Source of the DNA: WHSW01 sp963846165
GTDB lineage: Bacteria > Actinomycetota > Thermoleophilia > Solirubrobacterales > 70-9
Assembly: GCA_963846165.1 (NCBI GenBank)
Contig: CAWJUU010000008.1
Location: 310,001 to 374,000 of the forward strand
Length of the DNA stretch: 64,000 nucleotides
Reading direction: 5' to 3'
Positions 19,075 through 27,418 of this stretch are shown piece by piece. The notes beneath the pieces are model-generated. The model saw only the letters and a program-made list of their open reading frames with translations, searched no databases and was not told the DNA's origin. Within the stretch, counting starts at the first letter, position 1, and each line of letters opens with the position of its first letter. The position numbers were made by a program, and so were the translations under genes.

Positions 19075-20493
19075 GTGGGCAATACGACACGCGGGGGAGA
19101 GCGCGCCGGCTACGCGGCGCTCGCGGACCGCAAAGCGGTGCTCGATGCGCTCGCGCTGCTGATCACCGAGGCCTGGGAGTCATTCGAGCGCCCGCGACCC
19201 GAGGAGCCGGCGATCGACGACGAGGTGCGCGAGCGCCTCGGCGAGTCGCTCCCCGAGCGGGCGGTGGACCCGGGCCAGGTGCTCGCCGACGCGGCCAGGA
19301 TCCTCGACGAGTCGAACTCCCCGTCGCGCCCGCTCTATCTCGGCTACGTCGGCTCGACCGGGCTCGAGGTGGGGGTGCTGGCCGAGGCGCTGGCGGCGAC
19401 CTACGACGTCAACCTCGCGGTGACCGCGCGCGCGGCCGACCTGCTCGAGCGTCAGGCGGTCGAGTGGGTGGCGGAGTTCATCGGCTTCCCTTGCGCGGAG
19501 GGCGCATTCACGAGCGGGGGCATGATCTCGAACCTGACCGGGCTGTTGGTGGCCCGGGAGCGCGCGCTGCCGGATTGCCGCCTCGACGGCTTCGGCGGCC
19601 GCCAGGGAACCGTGTACTGCTCCGCCGAGGCGCACCATTCCGTCCTCCGTGCCGCCGAGGCGGCAGGGATCGGCTCGCGGTTCGTGCGCCAACTGCCGGT
19701 CGACGAGCGCCGTCGTTTGCGGGCCGCCGAGCTCGAGCGCGCGATCGCCGCCGACCGGGCCGAAGGCCTGGTCCCGATCGCCGTCGTCGCCACCGGCGGC
19801 ACCACCCTGACCGGGGCGGTCGACCCGATCGGCGAGCTCGCCGAGGTCTGCGAGCGGTCCGGCGCCTGGCTGCACGTCGACGGCGCCTACGGGGTCGCCG
19901 CGGCGGCAACCGAAACCGCGGCACCGCTGTTCGCCGGCCTCGAGCGTGCCGACTCGGTCACCCTCGACGCGCACAAGTGGCTCGGGCTGCAGAAGAGCTG
20001 CAGCGTGATCCTGGTCCGCGAGGAGGGGGCGCTGGAGGCGACCTTCGGACACGAGGAGGCCTATATCCGCCGCGACTCCGTGGTCCGCAACGCGGTCGAG
20101 CTGACGCTCGAGTACTCGCGTCCCTTGCGCTCCTTGAAGCTCTGGCTCGCCTTCCGCGCCTACGGCGCGGCCGCGTTTCGCGACTGGATCGAGGTCACAC
20201 TCGAGCGCGCGCGCGACCTCGCCGAGCGCGTTCGCGCCGACCCGGAGTTCGAGCTGCTCTGCGAGCCGACGCTGTCGACCGTCTGCTTCCGCCATCTGGG
20301 CGCGGGGGTCGCCGACCTCGACCGCCACAACGGCGAGCTCGCCTCCGCCGCCCAGCAGGACGGCAGGATCTACCTCGCTTCGGCGGTCGTCGACGGCGCC
20401 GTCTGCCTGCGGGTCTGCTTCGTCAACTTCCGCACCCGCGCCGAGGACGTGCCGTTCGCGCTCGAGACCCTGCGCGAGCTCGGCAATCGCTAA
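19075..20493 (+). CDS. PLP-dependent group II amino acid decarboxylase
   Basis: A 472-residue fold-type I decarboxylase related to aromatic-L-amino-acid, glutamate and diaminobutyrate decarboxylases. The PLP lysine is in TLDAHKWLGLQKSC (about residue 301), with LHVDGAYG (Asp contacting the pyridine N) and CSAEAHHSVLRAAE (ring-stacking His) upstream. It would release CO2 from an amino acid to yield an amine. Given the aromatic catabolic genes around it, an aromatic amino acid is the likeliest substrate, though this cannot be proved from sequence. Convergent with the second P450 gene, 9 bp away. Confidence 0.85.
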   Translation: MGNTTRGGERAGYAALADRKAVLDALALLITEAWESFERPRPEEPAIDDEVRERLGESLPERAVDPGQVLADAARILDESNSPSRPLYLGYVGSTGLEVGVLAEALAATYDVNLAVTARAADLLERQAVEWVAEFIGFPCAEGAFTSGGMISNLTGLLVARERALPDCRLDGFGGRQGTVYCSAEAHHSVLRAAEAAGIGSRFVRQLPVDERRRLRAAELERAIAADRAEGLVPIAVVATGGTTLTGAVDPIGELAEVCERSGAWLHVDGAYGVAAAATETAAPLFAGLERADSVTLDAHKWLGLQKSCSVILVREEGALEATFGHEEAYIRRDSVVRNAVELTLEYSRPLRSLKLWLAFRAYGAAAFRDWIEVTLERARDLAERVRADPEFELLCEPTLSTVCFRHLGAGVADLDRHNGELASAAQQDGRIYLASAVVDGAVCLRVCFVNFRTRAEDVPFALETLRELGNR

Positions 20494-20502
20494 ATCGCGC
20501 TT

Positions 20503-21776
20503 TCAGGCCGGCGTCAGGCGCAGCGGCATCCGCTTGATCCCGTTGAAGGCGTTCGACTGCAGGCGTTCCACCGGTCCGGTGAGCTCGAACTCGCTCACCT
20601 TGCGGACCAGCTCCTCGAACACGATCTCGACCTCGAGCCTGGCCAGGTGCGCGCCGGTGCAGAAGTGTGGGCCGCCCGGGCCGAAGGTCATCTGCGGGTT
20701 CGGATCGCGGCCGACGTCGAACCTGTAGGGGTCCTCGAAGACGAGCTCGTCGAAGTTGCCGGAGATGTACCAGGTGGCGAGCTTGTCGTCCTCGCGGATC
20801 TGCTTGTCGCGCAGCTCGACGTCGGCGGTGGCGGTGCGGCGGAAGTGGTGCACCGGGGTCGCCCAGCGCAGGATCTCGCTGGCGGCGGTCGCGTTGAGCT
20901 CCGGCTCGGCGCGCAGGCGGGCGAGCTGGTCGGGGTGCTCGATCAACGCGAGCAGGCCGTGGGAGATCGAGTGGCGAGTGGTCTCGTTACCGGCGACGGC
21001 GAGCAGCAGGAAGTAGAGGTCGTACTCGCGCTGGCTCAGCGGGCAGCCGTCGATCTCCGCCGTCGATCAGCTTGGTGACGATGTCGTCGCGCGGGCACTC
21101 GCGGCGCTCGTCGGCGAGCTTGCGCCCGTACTCGAACATGTCGAGCGCCGCGGGATTCGAGAACGGCAGGTGGCGGTTGGCCTCCATCTCGTCGCGGTCG
21201 ACGGCGTACTCGGGATCGTCCTGGCCGAGCATCCGGTCGCCGAGCTCGACCAGGTAGCGGTGGTCGGACTCCGGCGCCCCGAGCATCTCGGCGAACACGC
21301 GCATCGGCAGCGCGGCGGCGACGTCGGCGACGAAGTCGACCTCTCGCTTCTCCAGCGCCTCGTCGAGGACGGCGGCGAAGAGCTCGCGGATCCGGTCCTC
21401 GAACACGCGCACCGCTCGCGGGGTGAAGTCGCGGTTGACGATCGCGCGCAACGCGTTGTGCGGCGGCGGGTCCATGTCGAGCATCGACTTGCGCGCCTCG
21501 AGCTCTTCGTCCGAGAGGTCCTGGAGCGAGCTGCCGCCGCGCTCGGAGGAGAACGTGCGCCAGTCCTTGGCCACCGACGTGATGTCGTCGTGGCGGGTGA
21601 TCGCCCAGAAGCCCGCGCCCGTCGCGCTCGTCCTGCCAGTGGATCGGGTCCTCGCGGCGCAGGAGCGCGAACATCTCGTGCGGGACGCGCTCGGCGAAGC
21701 GTGCGTGGTCGGTGAGGTCGACGTCGTCGAGCGCCATCGCGCTCACGGCCTCGTCGATCTCGGCGGCGGTGCTCAC
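20503..21776 (-). CDS. Cytochrome P450, CYP125/CYP142-like group, two frame breaks
   Basis: A second P450 read across three frames: the start VSTAAEIDEAVSAMALDDVD to HWQDE, then GFWAITRHDDITSVAKDWR and MDPPPHNALRAIVNRDFTPR, then the I-helix LAVAGNETTRHSISHG, and finally TFGPGGPHFCTGAHLARLE with the haem cysteine. The breaks are near 21622 and 21062. The NETTRHSISHG helix and MDPP..NRDFTPR segment resemble CYP124/125/142-type actinobacterial P450s, which hydroxylate alkyl or sterol chains. Substrate here is unknown. GTG 21776 overlaps the stop of the GS-like gene. Last gene of a minus-strand operon with ligase and amidotransferase. Confidence 0.8.
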
Positions 21777-23132
21777 AGGTGGTGCATGTACTCGGCCAGG
21801 TCCCAGTCCGAGACGTGGAGGCGGTGGCGCTCGAGCTCGAAGCGCTTGACCGCGAGGAAGGTGTCGACGATCTCGGGACCGACCGCCTCGCGGATCACCT
21901 CGTCGGCCTCGAGGGCATCGAGTGCCTCGTCGAGCGAGGTCGGCAGCCTCAGGCCCTGCTCCTCCTCGGGCAGGTGGTAGGCATCGCCCTCGAGCGGTGC
22001 CGGTGGATCGAGCTTGCGCTTGAGCCCGTCGATCCCGGCGAACAGGATCGCCGCCGTGATCAGGTGCGGGTTGGCGGCGCCGTCGCCGACCCTGATCTCG
22101 AGCCGGCAGGCCGACCCGCGCTCGGGCGGGATGCGCACGAACGTGGTCCGGTTGTTGAGTCCCCAGTTGCCGGCGATCGGGGCGAGGCTGTCGGGGAGGA
22201 TGCGCCGGTAGGCGTTCACGGTCGGGTTCAGGAACGCCATCAGCGCCGGGGCGTGCTCGAGCGTGCCGGCGACGAAGTGGCGCAGCTCGGTCGAGATCCC
22301 GGCCTCGGCGTCGGGGTCGTCCATGCAGTTGCGCCCCTCGCGCTCGAGCGAGATGTGCATGTGGGTGCCCGAGCCGCCCTGGTCGTTGAACGGCTTGCCC
22401 ATGAACGTGGCCAGCAGCCCGCGCTGCGCCGCGTAGTCCTTGACCGCCGCCTTGAAGCGGAAGGCGTTGTCGGCGGCCCGCAGCGGCGTCGTCTCGCGCA
22501 GGTTGATCTCGTACTGGCTGTTCATGAACTCGTGGTTGGCGGCGATCGCGCCGATCCCGAGCGCCGCGCAGGCCTCGAGCAGGCCGCGGAAGATGCCCTG
22601 CGGATCGGCCTGCGGGCCGACCGTGTAGACCATGCTCAGGTTGTCGACGTGGCGGCGCCAGCCGCCCTCGCCGTCGGGCTCGCAAGAGGAAGAACTCGAG
22701 CTCGGGGCCGACCTTGCCGGTGAACCCGAGCTCGGCGAGCTCGGCCTCGGCGCGCCGCACGAGGCCGCGCTGGTCGGTGGGCTCGGGCTGCTCGTCGCGC
22801 TCGAGGTCGGCGAGGCAGCTGACGACGTCGGGCTCCCACGGCAGCTCGACCAGGGTCGAGAGGTCGGGCCGGGCGACCATGTCGACGTAGCCCTCCTCGC
22901 CGCCGACCACGGGGGTGTGGCGCAGGTCGGTTCCCATCACCGCCCAGCAGAAGCCGAGGCCGCTGCGCGCCGTCCGCTCGAGCTCGGAGATCGGCACGTC
23001 CTTGCCGCGCTGGATCCCGTGCAGGTCGGGGTAGGTGATCCGCGCCGTGCTCACGGCCGGCGAGATGCTCTGGCGCAGCGAGGCGACGTCCGGGTCGCCG
23101 ACCTTCGCCGCGGGCTTCGCGGCTTGACTCAC
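21773..23132 (-). CDS. Glutamine synthetase-like gamma-glutamyl ligase, one frame break
   Basis: About 453 codons with the GS fold: the N-terminal ARITYPDLHGIQRGK beta-grasp part, the catalytic GPELEFFLL, NHEFMNSQYEINL, GGSGTHMHISL, the AGNWGLNNRTTFVRIP ATP/glutamate segment and CRLEIRVGDGAANPH. One break lies near 22680, after EFFLL. Its length and its partnering with an amidotransferase and catabolic genes fit the ligases that glutamylate amines (PuuA, IpuC, aniline-pathway TdnQ) better than housekeeping GlnA. GTG 23132 is chosen over ATG 23210 because GAGGAGG lies just upstream and it overlaps the previous stop. Confidence 0.8.
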
Positions 23133-23872
23133 GCTCTCCTCCTCTCGCCGGACCGCTTCGCCGATCGAGCGGCTCCGGGATCTGTGGATAATGTACCCAT
23201 TTTCGTCCACCAGGCGTCGAACAGCCGCCTGGCGGCGCTCGCGGCGGCTGATGCGACGCGCTCACCCTGCGTCAATAGGGCCGCGCGGTCGACCCCGGCG
23301 GTCGCCAAGCGCGCTCCGTCCTGGCGCGCCCACTCGTCGGCGATCTCCGGGGTCGACTCCGGGTGGAACTGGAGCCCGAGGCTGCGATCGAGCGCGAACG
23401 CCGCCGGGCCGGCAGGCGAGCGCGCGATCGTCCGCGAGCCCTGCGGCGGCTCGAGCTGGTCGTAGTGGTAGTGCAGCCATGGGCCCGCAGGGATCAGGTC
23501 GGGCTCGGAGGTCTCGACCTCGTGCCAGCCGATTTCCGGTGGCTCGGCAGCGACCACCCGGCCGCCCGCGCCGGCCGCCAGCGCCTGGCCGCCGAAGCAG
23601 AGGCCGAGGACGGGCACCCCTGCATCGACCGCACGACGCAGGAAGCCGACCTCAGCTTCGACCCAGGGTGGCGCGTCCGGGCTCCCGGGAGTGTGCTCGG
23701 AGCCCAGCGAGGCGATCCAGGCATGGTCCTCCGGGTCGGCGGGGAGCGGGTCGCACCAGGTGGCGTGTACCTGATGCGGGACCTCGCGCTCGGCGAGCCA
23801 CTCTCCGAGGATCGCCGGAGGCCCATCCGGGCCGTGTTGGAGGATCAAGCCCCGGCGCTCGCGATCGGTCAT
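23129..23872 (-). CDS. Class I glutamine amidotransferase-like protein
   Basis: A 247-residue GATase1-fold protein. Nucleophile cysteine in PVLGLCFGGQALA and the His-Glu pair in LQFHPESTPEI are present, so it is likely active. It resembles the stand-alone GMP-synthase-like amidotransferases, including the TdnT/AtdA2 type that accompanies the gamma-glutamylanilide synthetase in aniline degradation. It is the first gene of the minus-strand operon with the GS-like ligase and a P450, and its stop overlaps the ligase GTG. Possible roles are hydrolysing a gamma-glutamyl intermediate or delivering ammonia. A TAGCCT hexamer lies 6 nt before the ATG. Confidence 0.82.
   Translation of the reverse strand: MTDRERRGLILQHGPDGPPAILGEWLAEREVPHQVHATWCDPLPADPEDHAWIASLGSEHTPGSPDAPPWVEAEVGFLRRAVDAGVPVLGLCFGGQALAAGAGGRVVAAEPPEIGWHEVETSEPDLIPAGPWLHYHYDQLEPPQGSRTIARSPAGPAAFALDRSLGLQFHPESTPEIADEWARQDGARLATAGVDRAALLTQGERVASAAASAARRLFDAWWTKMGTLSTDPGAARSAKRSGERRRA
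23186..23198 (-). promoter_or_regulatory. Candidate GntR operator D
   Basis: On the minus strand GGGTACATTATCC lies about 55 bp upstream of the ligase GTG (23132), inside the 3' end of the amidotransferase gene. It shares TACATTAT with sites A-C. It is a weaker match and less certain. Confidence 0.35.
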
Positions 23873-23878
23873 CCCGCG

Positions 23879-23884
23879 AGGCTA
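23879..23884 (-). promoter_or_regulatory. -10-like hexamer for the amidotransferase operon
   Basis: On the minus strand TAGCCT, CGCGGG (6 nt), ATG 23872. Typical leaderless spacing for this window. Confidence 0.45.
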
Positions 23885-24055
23885 GCGCTACCGCTCCGCG
23901 GTGCACCGCCGGTCGGCGGCAGTGGCGCTTGCCGGACCGGTGTGCGTTGATCGCGGCGATTCCGTTCCCGGGCGCGGGGCGTCGCGCGATGCGTACTGCG
24001 CCGAGCAGCTCGGCGGCTGATTCGCCGCTTTTCCGTCCGACCGCGATGCGAACAT

Positions 24056-24754
24056 GTGTTCGTGCTCTCGACGAATCAGAAAGGCGCAATAGCCGAAGCG
24101 GCGATCGCATTCGAGGCGATGAAGCTCGGCATCAACGTCTTGCGCCCGCTTTCTGAGGCTCTTCGCTATGACCTCGTGCTCGACCTCGGCGGTGAGTTGC
24201 TCCGTGTTCAGTGCAAATGGGCACGCCGGCGCGAAGACGTCATCGAGGTCCAGGTTGGGGGCTGTTACCACTCGCCGGGGCGTGGCTACGTTCGCAGCAC
24301 CTACGCGAGCCACGAAGTTGACGCTGTCGCCGCGTACTGCCAGGAGCTCGACCAGTGTTTCCTGATCCCGATCTCCAGGTTGCACGGCCAGGGACACATC
24401 TACCTGCGCACCGCACCGGCGCGGAACAACCAGCGAGGCGCCGTTAACATTGCTTCTGAGTACGAGTTCGGGGCTATAGCTCAGTTGGGAGAGCGCCGCC
24501 GTGGCACGGCGGAGGCCGTCGGTTCGAGTCCGACTAGCTCCACTCCCTCGACCGGCACCGAACTCGGCGCCCACCAGTACCGCCAGAAGTTCGGTTGGTA
24601 CATGGAGCGAGCCGCTGCAGGCGAGTCCTTCCTGATCACCCGGCGCGGGAAGCCGTACGCTCGCCTCTCACCACCCCACGAGCAGCTCGACCTGCCGGCG
24701 CCCGAGCCCGCCGAGGTCGTCCCGATCAGGCCACCAAAGGAGCGCACTGCATGA
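24056..24754 (+). CDS. PD-(D/E)XK endonuclease-like ORF fused through a tRNA gene to a Phd-like antitoxin segment
   Basis: One open frame of 232 codons holds three things. Residues 1-135 look like the group I intron-associated PD-(D/E)XK endonucleases (PDDEXK_5; I-Ssp6803I is the known tRNA-intron example), with GAIAEAAIAFEAM, RYDLVLDLGGELLRVQCKWA supplying Asp and QxK, and ISRLHGQGHIYLR. Residues 139-162 are merely the translation of tRNA-Ala (GAIAQLGERRRGTAEAVG). Residues 165-232 match Phd/YefM antitoxins (LGAHQYRQKFGWYME, RRGKPYARL) but lack a start codon of their own. No toxin gene follows. The stop overlaps the VOC gene ATG. Whether the fusion is translated is doubtful. Confidence 0.6.
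   Translation: MFVLSTNQKGAIAEAAIAFEAMKLGINVLRPLSEALRYDLVLDLGGELLRVQCKWARRREDVIEVQVGGCYHSPGRGYVRSTYASHEVDAVAAYCQELDQCFLIPISRLHGQGHIYLRTAPARNNQRGAVNIASEYEFGAIAQLGERRRGTAEAVGSSPTSSTPSTGTELGAHQYRQKFGWYMERAAAGESFLITRRGKPYARLSPPHEQLDLPAPEPAEVVPIRPPKERTA
24470..24542 (+). tRNA. tRNA-Ala (GGC)
   Basis: Folds as a complete 73-nt cloverleaf: acceptor GGGGCTA with TAGCTCC (one G-T pair), D arm GCTC/GAGC, anticodon stem CCGCC/GGCGG around loop GTGGCAC with anticodon GGC, and T arm GTCGG-TTCGAGT-CCGAC. Discriminator A; CCA is not encoded. It is embedded on the same strand within an open reading frame, just after the endonuclease-like part and before the antitoxin-like part. tRNA 3' ends are favoured integration sites, so this may be a recombined att region. 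Confidence 0.95.
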
Positions 24755-25182
24755 TCCCCTCCCGCCTCTCCGTCGTCAGCGTCGGCGCCCACGACGTCGC
24801 CACCCTGCGTGCCTTCTACGAGCGCCTCGGCTGGTCGACGACCTCGCCCGAGGGCGACTTCGCCGCCTTCCCGCTCGGCGGCGCCGTCCTCGGCCTCTAC
24901 GACGCCGCCGCGCTCGCCGAGGAGGTCGGCGGCGGCGAGCCGCCCCCGCCGGGCGCCTACAAGGGCGTCACCCTCGCCTGCAACGTCGAGCGCAAGGAGC
25001 AGGTCGACGGGGCGCTCGCCGCCGCCCGCGACGCCGGCGCCACCCTGCTCGCCGAGCCCGTCGACCGCGACTGGGGCGGCCGCTCCGCCTACTTCGCCGA
25101 CCCCGAGGGCAACGCCTGGGAGATCGCATGGCTGCCCGGCGCCACCTTCGACGACCGCGGCGCGCTGATCTGGCCCTTCTGA
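24751..25182 (+). CDS. VOC (glyoxalase/bleomycin-resistance) family protein
   Basis: A 143-residue single-repeat pair of the vicinal oxygen chelate fold: VVSVGAHDVATLRAFYERLG at the start and GGRSAYFADPEGNAWEIAWL at the end, where the final Glu (WEIAW) is a usual metal ligand. Such proteins range from dioxygenases and glyoxalases to drug-binding proteins, and no substrate can be named. ATG 24751 has a fitting AAAGGAG upstream and overlaps the previous stop by ATGA. Confidence 0.8.
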   Translation: MIPSRLSVVSVGAHDVATLRAFYERLGWSTTSPEGDFAAFPLGGAVLGLYDAAALAEEVGGGEPPPPGAYKGVTLACNVERKEQVDGALAAARDAGATLLAEPVDRDWGGRSAYFADPEGNAWEIAWLPGATFDDRGALIWPF

Positions 25183-25290
25183 GCCTGCACCGCGGTTCCG
25201 CGGAACCGCATGTAGCACTTGCCGAGACTGCAGTTGGGGCCGCCATGGGGGTCAAACGTCGATCTCGACCGCGGCCGACCCGGCGAAACC

Positions 25291-25296
25291 TACAAT
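25291..25296 (+). promoter_or_regulatory. -10-like hexamer for the zinc-ribbon gene
   Basis: TACAAT, CGCGCC (6 nt), then ATG 25303. Near-consensus -10 with no Shine-Dalgarno sequence. Confidence 0.5.
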
Positions 25297-25302
25297 CGCG
25301 CC

Positions 25303-25578
25303 ATGGACCAGCTGGAGGATCCGGGCGAACGCCGCTTGAGCCGCGCTCAGCGCCTGATCACCCGGCTGATGCCCAAGCGGGCCGCCGAGATCGAGCGCCA
25401 GTCAGGCGAGTGGATGCTGATCTGCCCGGATTGCGCGAACGAGCGCAGCTACTGGGAGATCGGCGGCGTCCGCTACCGGGCGAAATCGGTCGGCAAGCGT
25501 GTCCGCCTCGCCTGCCCTTCGTGCGGACGTAGGACCTGGCACCGCGTCGAGCACCGCCCCAATACGCTGCCCGCGTGA
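25303..25578 (+). CDS. Small zinc-ribbon protein
   Basis: A 91-residue cytosolic protein. Residues 41-80 hold two CxxC pairs, CPDC and CPSC, spaced as in a zinc ribbon, with basic stretches between them. I do not recognise a named family. The first 35 residues are helical and basic (RRLSRAQRLITRLMPKR), so nucleic-acid or ribosome contact is conceivable. The stop overlaps the next GTG, so it is coupled to the metallo-hydrolase. Confidence 0.7.
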   Translation: MDQLEDPGERRLSRAQRLITRLMPKRAAEIERQSGEWMLICPDCANERSYWEIGGVRYRAKSVGKRVRLACPSCGRRTWHRVEHRPNTLPA

Positions 25579-26243
25579 AGCGGCTCGCCGACGGCGTCTG
25601 GCAGCTATCGGGCTTTCCGCCCAACGCGATCAACGTTTTCGTGATCGAGGACGTCCTCATCGACGCCTCGACCCGCTATGCCACCCGCCGCATCCTCCGC
25701 CAGGTCAAGGGCCGCTCGATCTCCGCCCACGCGCTCACCCACGCCCACCCCGACCACCAGGGCGCCAGCCACAACGTCTGTGAGCGGCTCGGGATCCCAT
25801 TCTGGGTCGGCGAGCGCGACGCCGACGCGGCCGAGAACCCCGCGCTGATCGGCGAGCGCCAGCCCGACCACTTCATGGCCCAGTTCTTCTTCAAGACCTG
25901 CACGGGCCCCGGCCACACCGTCGACCGCAAGCTCCACGAGGGCGACGAGATCGGCGGGTTCAAGGTCCTCGATGTCCCCGGGCACTCCGCCGGCCACGTC
26001 GCCTTCTGGCGCGAGTCGGACCGCGTTCTGATCGCCGGCGACGTCTTCAACACCGCCGACCCCTTCACCGCCATCCGCGGCCTGCGCGAGCCGCGGCGGT
26101 ACTTCACCCCCGATCCGGCCGAGAACTGCCGCTCGGCAAAGCGCCTCGGCGCGCTCGAGCCCAGCCTGCTCCTGGTCGGGCACGGACCGCCCTATCGCGA
26201 CACACGCAAGTTCGTCGAGTTCTGCGCCGCGCTCCCCGAGTAG
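25575..26243 (+). CDS. MBL-fold metallo-hydrolase
   Basis: A 222-residue protein of the metallo-beta-lactamase superfamily. The metal motif HAHPDHQG (about residues 55-62) is followed by VPGHSAGHVAFW and the Asp in LIAGDVFN, with GHGPP supplying a late histidine. It is a typical soluble hydrolase of glyoxalase II-like or lactonase-like type, and the substrate is unknown. GTG start inside the previous stop. A second TACGCT hexamer 6 nt upstream could add a leaderless transcript. Confidence 0.82.
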   Translation: MKRLADGVWQLSGFPPNAINVFVIEDVLIDASTRYATRRILRQVKGRSISAHALTHAHPDHQGASHNVCERLGIPFWVGERDADAAENPALIGERQPDHFMAQFFFKTCTGPGHTVDRKLHEGDEIGGFKVLDVPGHSAGHVAFWRESDRVLIAGDVFNTADPFTAIRGLREPRRYFTPDPAENCRSAKRLGALEPSLLLVGHGPPYRDTRKFVEFCAALPE

Positions 26244-26251
26244 CTACTCGG
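26236..26251. terminator. Perfect palindrome spanning two convergent stop codons
   Basis: CCGAGTAGCTACTCGG is a 16-bp perfect palindrome whose centre is the two back-to-back TAG stops of the convergent hydrolase and marR genes. It may be a compact bidirectional terminator. No T-tract. Confidence 0.35.
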
Positions 26252-26768
26252 CGGCCGCCTCGACCTCGGCAGCAGCCTCGGTCTCGCGGGCCAGCTCGCA
26301 CTGCGCGCCGATCGACTCCAGCGTCTGGCGGATCTCGCACGAGTTTCCCCCCAGGGCCGGCAGGAAGTCGGTCGCGATCCGTTTCGCATACACCGGCCAC
26401 ATCCGGTCGAGCATCTCCTGGCCGGCATCGGTGAGCTCGACATTGAACGAGCGCCGGTCGGTCGGGCAAGTCGTGCGCTCGACCAGCCCCCGCCTCTCGA
26501 TCCGGTCCACGAGCCGGCTCAGCCCGCTGTTTGAGAGCAACACTCGCTCCGCGAGCTCGACCTGGACCAATCGCCTGCCCGGCGCGTCGCGAAGCGCGGC
26601 GAGCACGTCATACCAGGTGAGCGGGGGGAGGTCGGCGTCCTCGAGGTCACGGGCGATCTGGCGCAGCATCGTCGAGTGCGCGCGCAGGAACGCCCGCCAG
26701 GTCGAGAGCTGATCCTCGGGGATCTTGGCGGGTGCCGGAGCCGGTGTCGATCGGGATGCGGATGCCAT
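26244..26768 (-). CDS. MarR-family transcriptional regulator
   Basis: A 174-residue winged-helix protein. The recognition region VELAERVLLSNSGLSRLVDR and wing ERRGLVERTTCPTDRRSFNV match MarR proteins, in which phenolic ligands or oxidation release DNA. The tail is Ala/Glu-rich. It is divergent from the yceI-flavin reductase pair, with a 96-bp AT-richer gap containing a strong promoter and two short inverted repeats, and so is probably their repressor and its own. Confidence 0.88.
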   Translation of the reverse strand: MASASRSTPAPAPAKIPEDQLSTWRAFLRAHSTMLRQIARDLEDADLPPLTWYDVLAALRDAPGRRLVQVELAERVLLSNSGLSRLVDRIERRGLVERTTCPTDRRSFNVELTDAGQEMLDRMWPVYAKRIATDFLPALGGNSCEIRQTLESIGAQCELARETEAAAEVEAAAE

Positions 26769-26791
26769 GGAGACAGTTTCTCATACAACTA

Positions 26792-26820
26792 TTGACATTG
26801 CAAGGATATCTTGCTAGATT
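26792..26820 (+). promoter_or_regulatory. Sigma-70 promoter with operator in the spacer
   Basis: TTGACA (26792-26797), a 17-nt spacer, and TAGATT (26815-26820). The spacer contains GCAAG-GATAT-CTTGC (26800-26814), an inverted repeat suited to a dimeric regulator. It drives yceI. Confidence 0.7.
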
Positions 26821-26821
26821 G

Positions 26822-26835
26822 ATTGCAGTAGCAAT
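26822..26835. promoter_or_regulatory. Second inverted repeat, probable MarR site
   Basis: ATTGC-AGTA-GCAAT lies just downstream of the -10 at 26815, between the promoter and the yceI start. With the spacer repeat it suggests two operator dimers. Confidence 0.45.
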
Positions 26836-26864
26836 AATTGTTCCTACATCTAAGGAGTCCTCAG

Positions 26865-27413
26865 ATGACCACAGCAACCCACACCGAGCAGCTGCTGCCA
26901 ACCGGCACCTACGCAGTCGACGTGGCTCACTCGAACGCCAACTTCGAGGTAGAGCACGCGGGCGTCTCGGTCTTCCGCGGCGGCTTCAAGCCGATCGACG
27001 CAAAGCTCGTCTCCGGTGAGCATGGACTCGAGCTCGCGGGCGGCGTCAGCGTCCAGGGCATCAGCGTCGACGACGAGAACATCCGCCCGCACCTGCTCTC
27101 GCCGGACTTCTTCGACGCCGAGCGCAACCCGGAGATCCGCTTCCGCTCGACCGAGATCAGCGGCTCGCCCGAGGACCTGCGGGTCGCCGGCGAGCTCTCG
27201 ATGGCAGGTATCTCGCTGCCCGTCGAGGCGACCGGCGGCCTGCGCGGACCCGTCGAGATCCCTGGCGGAGGCGAGAAGGTCTCCCTGTCGCTCGAGACCT
27301 CGATCGACCGCACCGCGTTCGGCATGGTCTGGCAGATGGAGCTGCCGAGCGGTGGCCCCGTGCTCGCCAACGACGTCAGGCTCGTCGTCGAGCTCGAGTT
27401 CAACAAGGAGTAA
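26865..27413 (+). CDS. YceI-family isoprenoid-binding protein
   Basis: A 182-residue lipocalin-like barrel of the YceI family, which binds polyisoprenoid quinone-type lipids. Typical segments are GTYAVDVAHSNANFEVEHAG at the N-terminus, FFDAERNPEIRFRST in the middle and IDRTAFGMVWQ near the end. No signal peptide is seen, so it is a cytoplasmic member. ATG 26865 follows AAGGAG. It is followed after 5 nt by a flavin reductase, both downstream of the MarR-controlled promoter. The set looks like a quinone or electrophile response unit. Confidence 0.88.
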   Translation: MTTATHTEQLLPTGTYAVDVAHSNANFEVEHAGVSVFRGGFKPIDAKLVSGEHGLELAGGVSVQGISVDDENIRPHLLSPDFFDAERNPEIRFRSTEISGSPEDLRVAGELSMAGISLPVEATGGLRGPVEIPGGGEKVSLSLETSIDRTAFGMVWQMELPSGGPVLANDVRLVVELEFNKE

Positions 27414-27418
27414 CCACG

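Noticed and set aside
21036..23210. Single 724-residue minus-strand protein starting at ATG 23210
   Set aside because: It joins part of the ligase and part of a P450 through frame breaks; motifs show two genes, with starts at 23132 and 21776.
24000..25200. Complete toxin-antitoxin module
   Set aside because: A Phd-like antitoxin segment exists, but it has no start codon and the next gene is a VOC protein, not a toxin.
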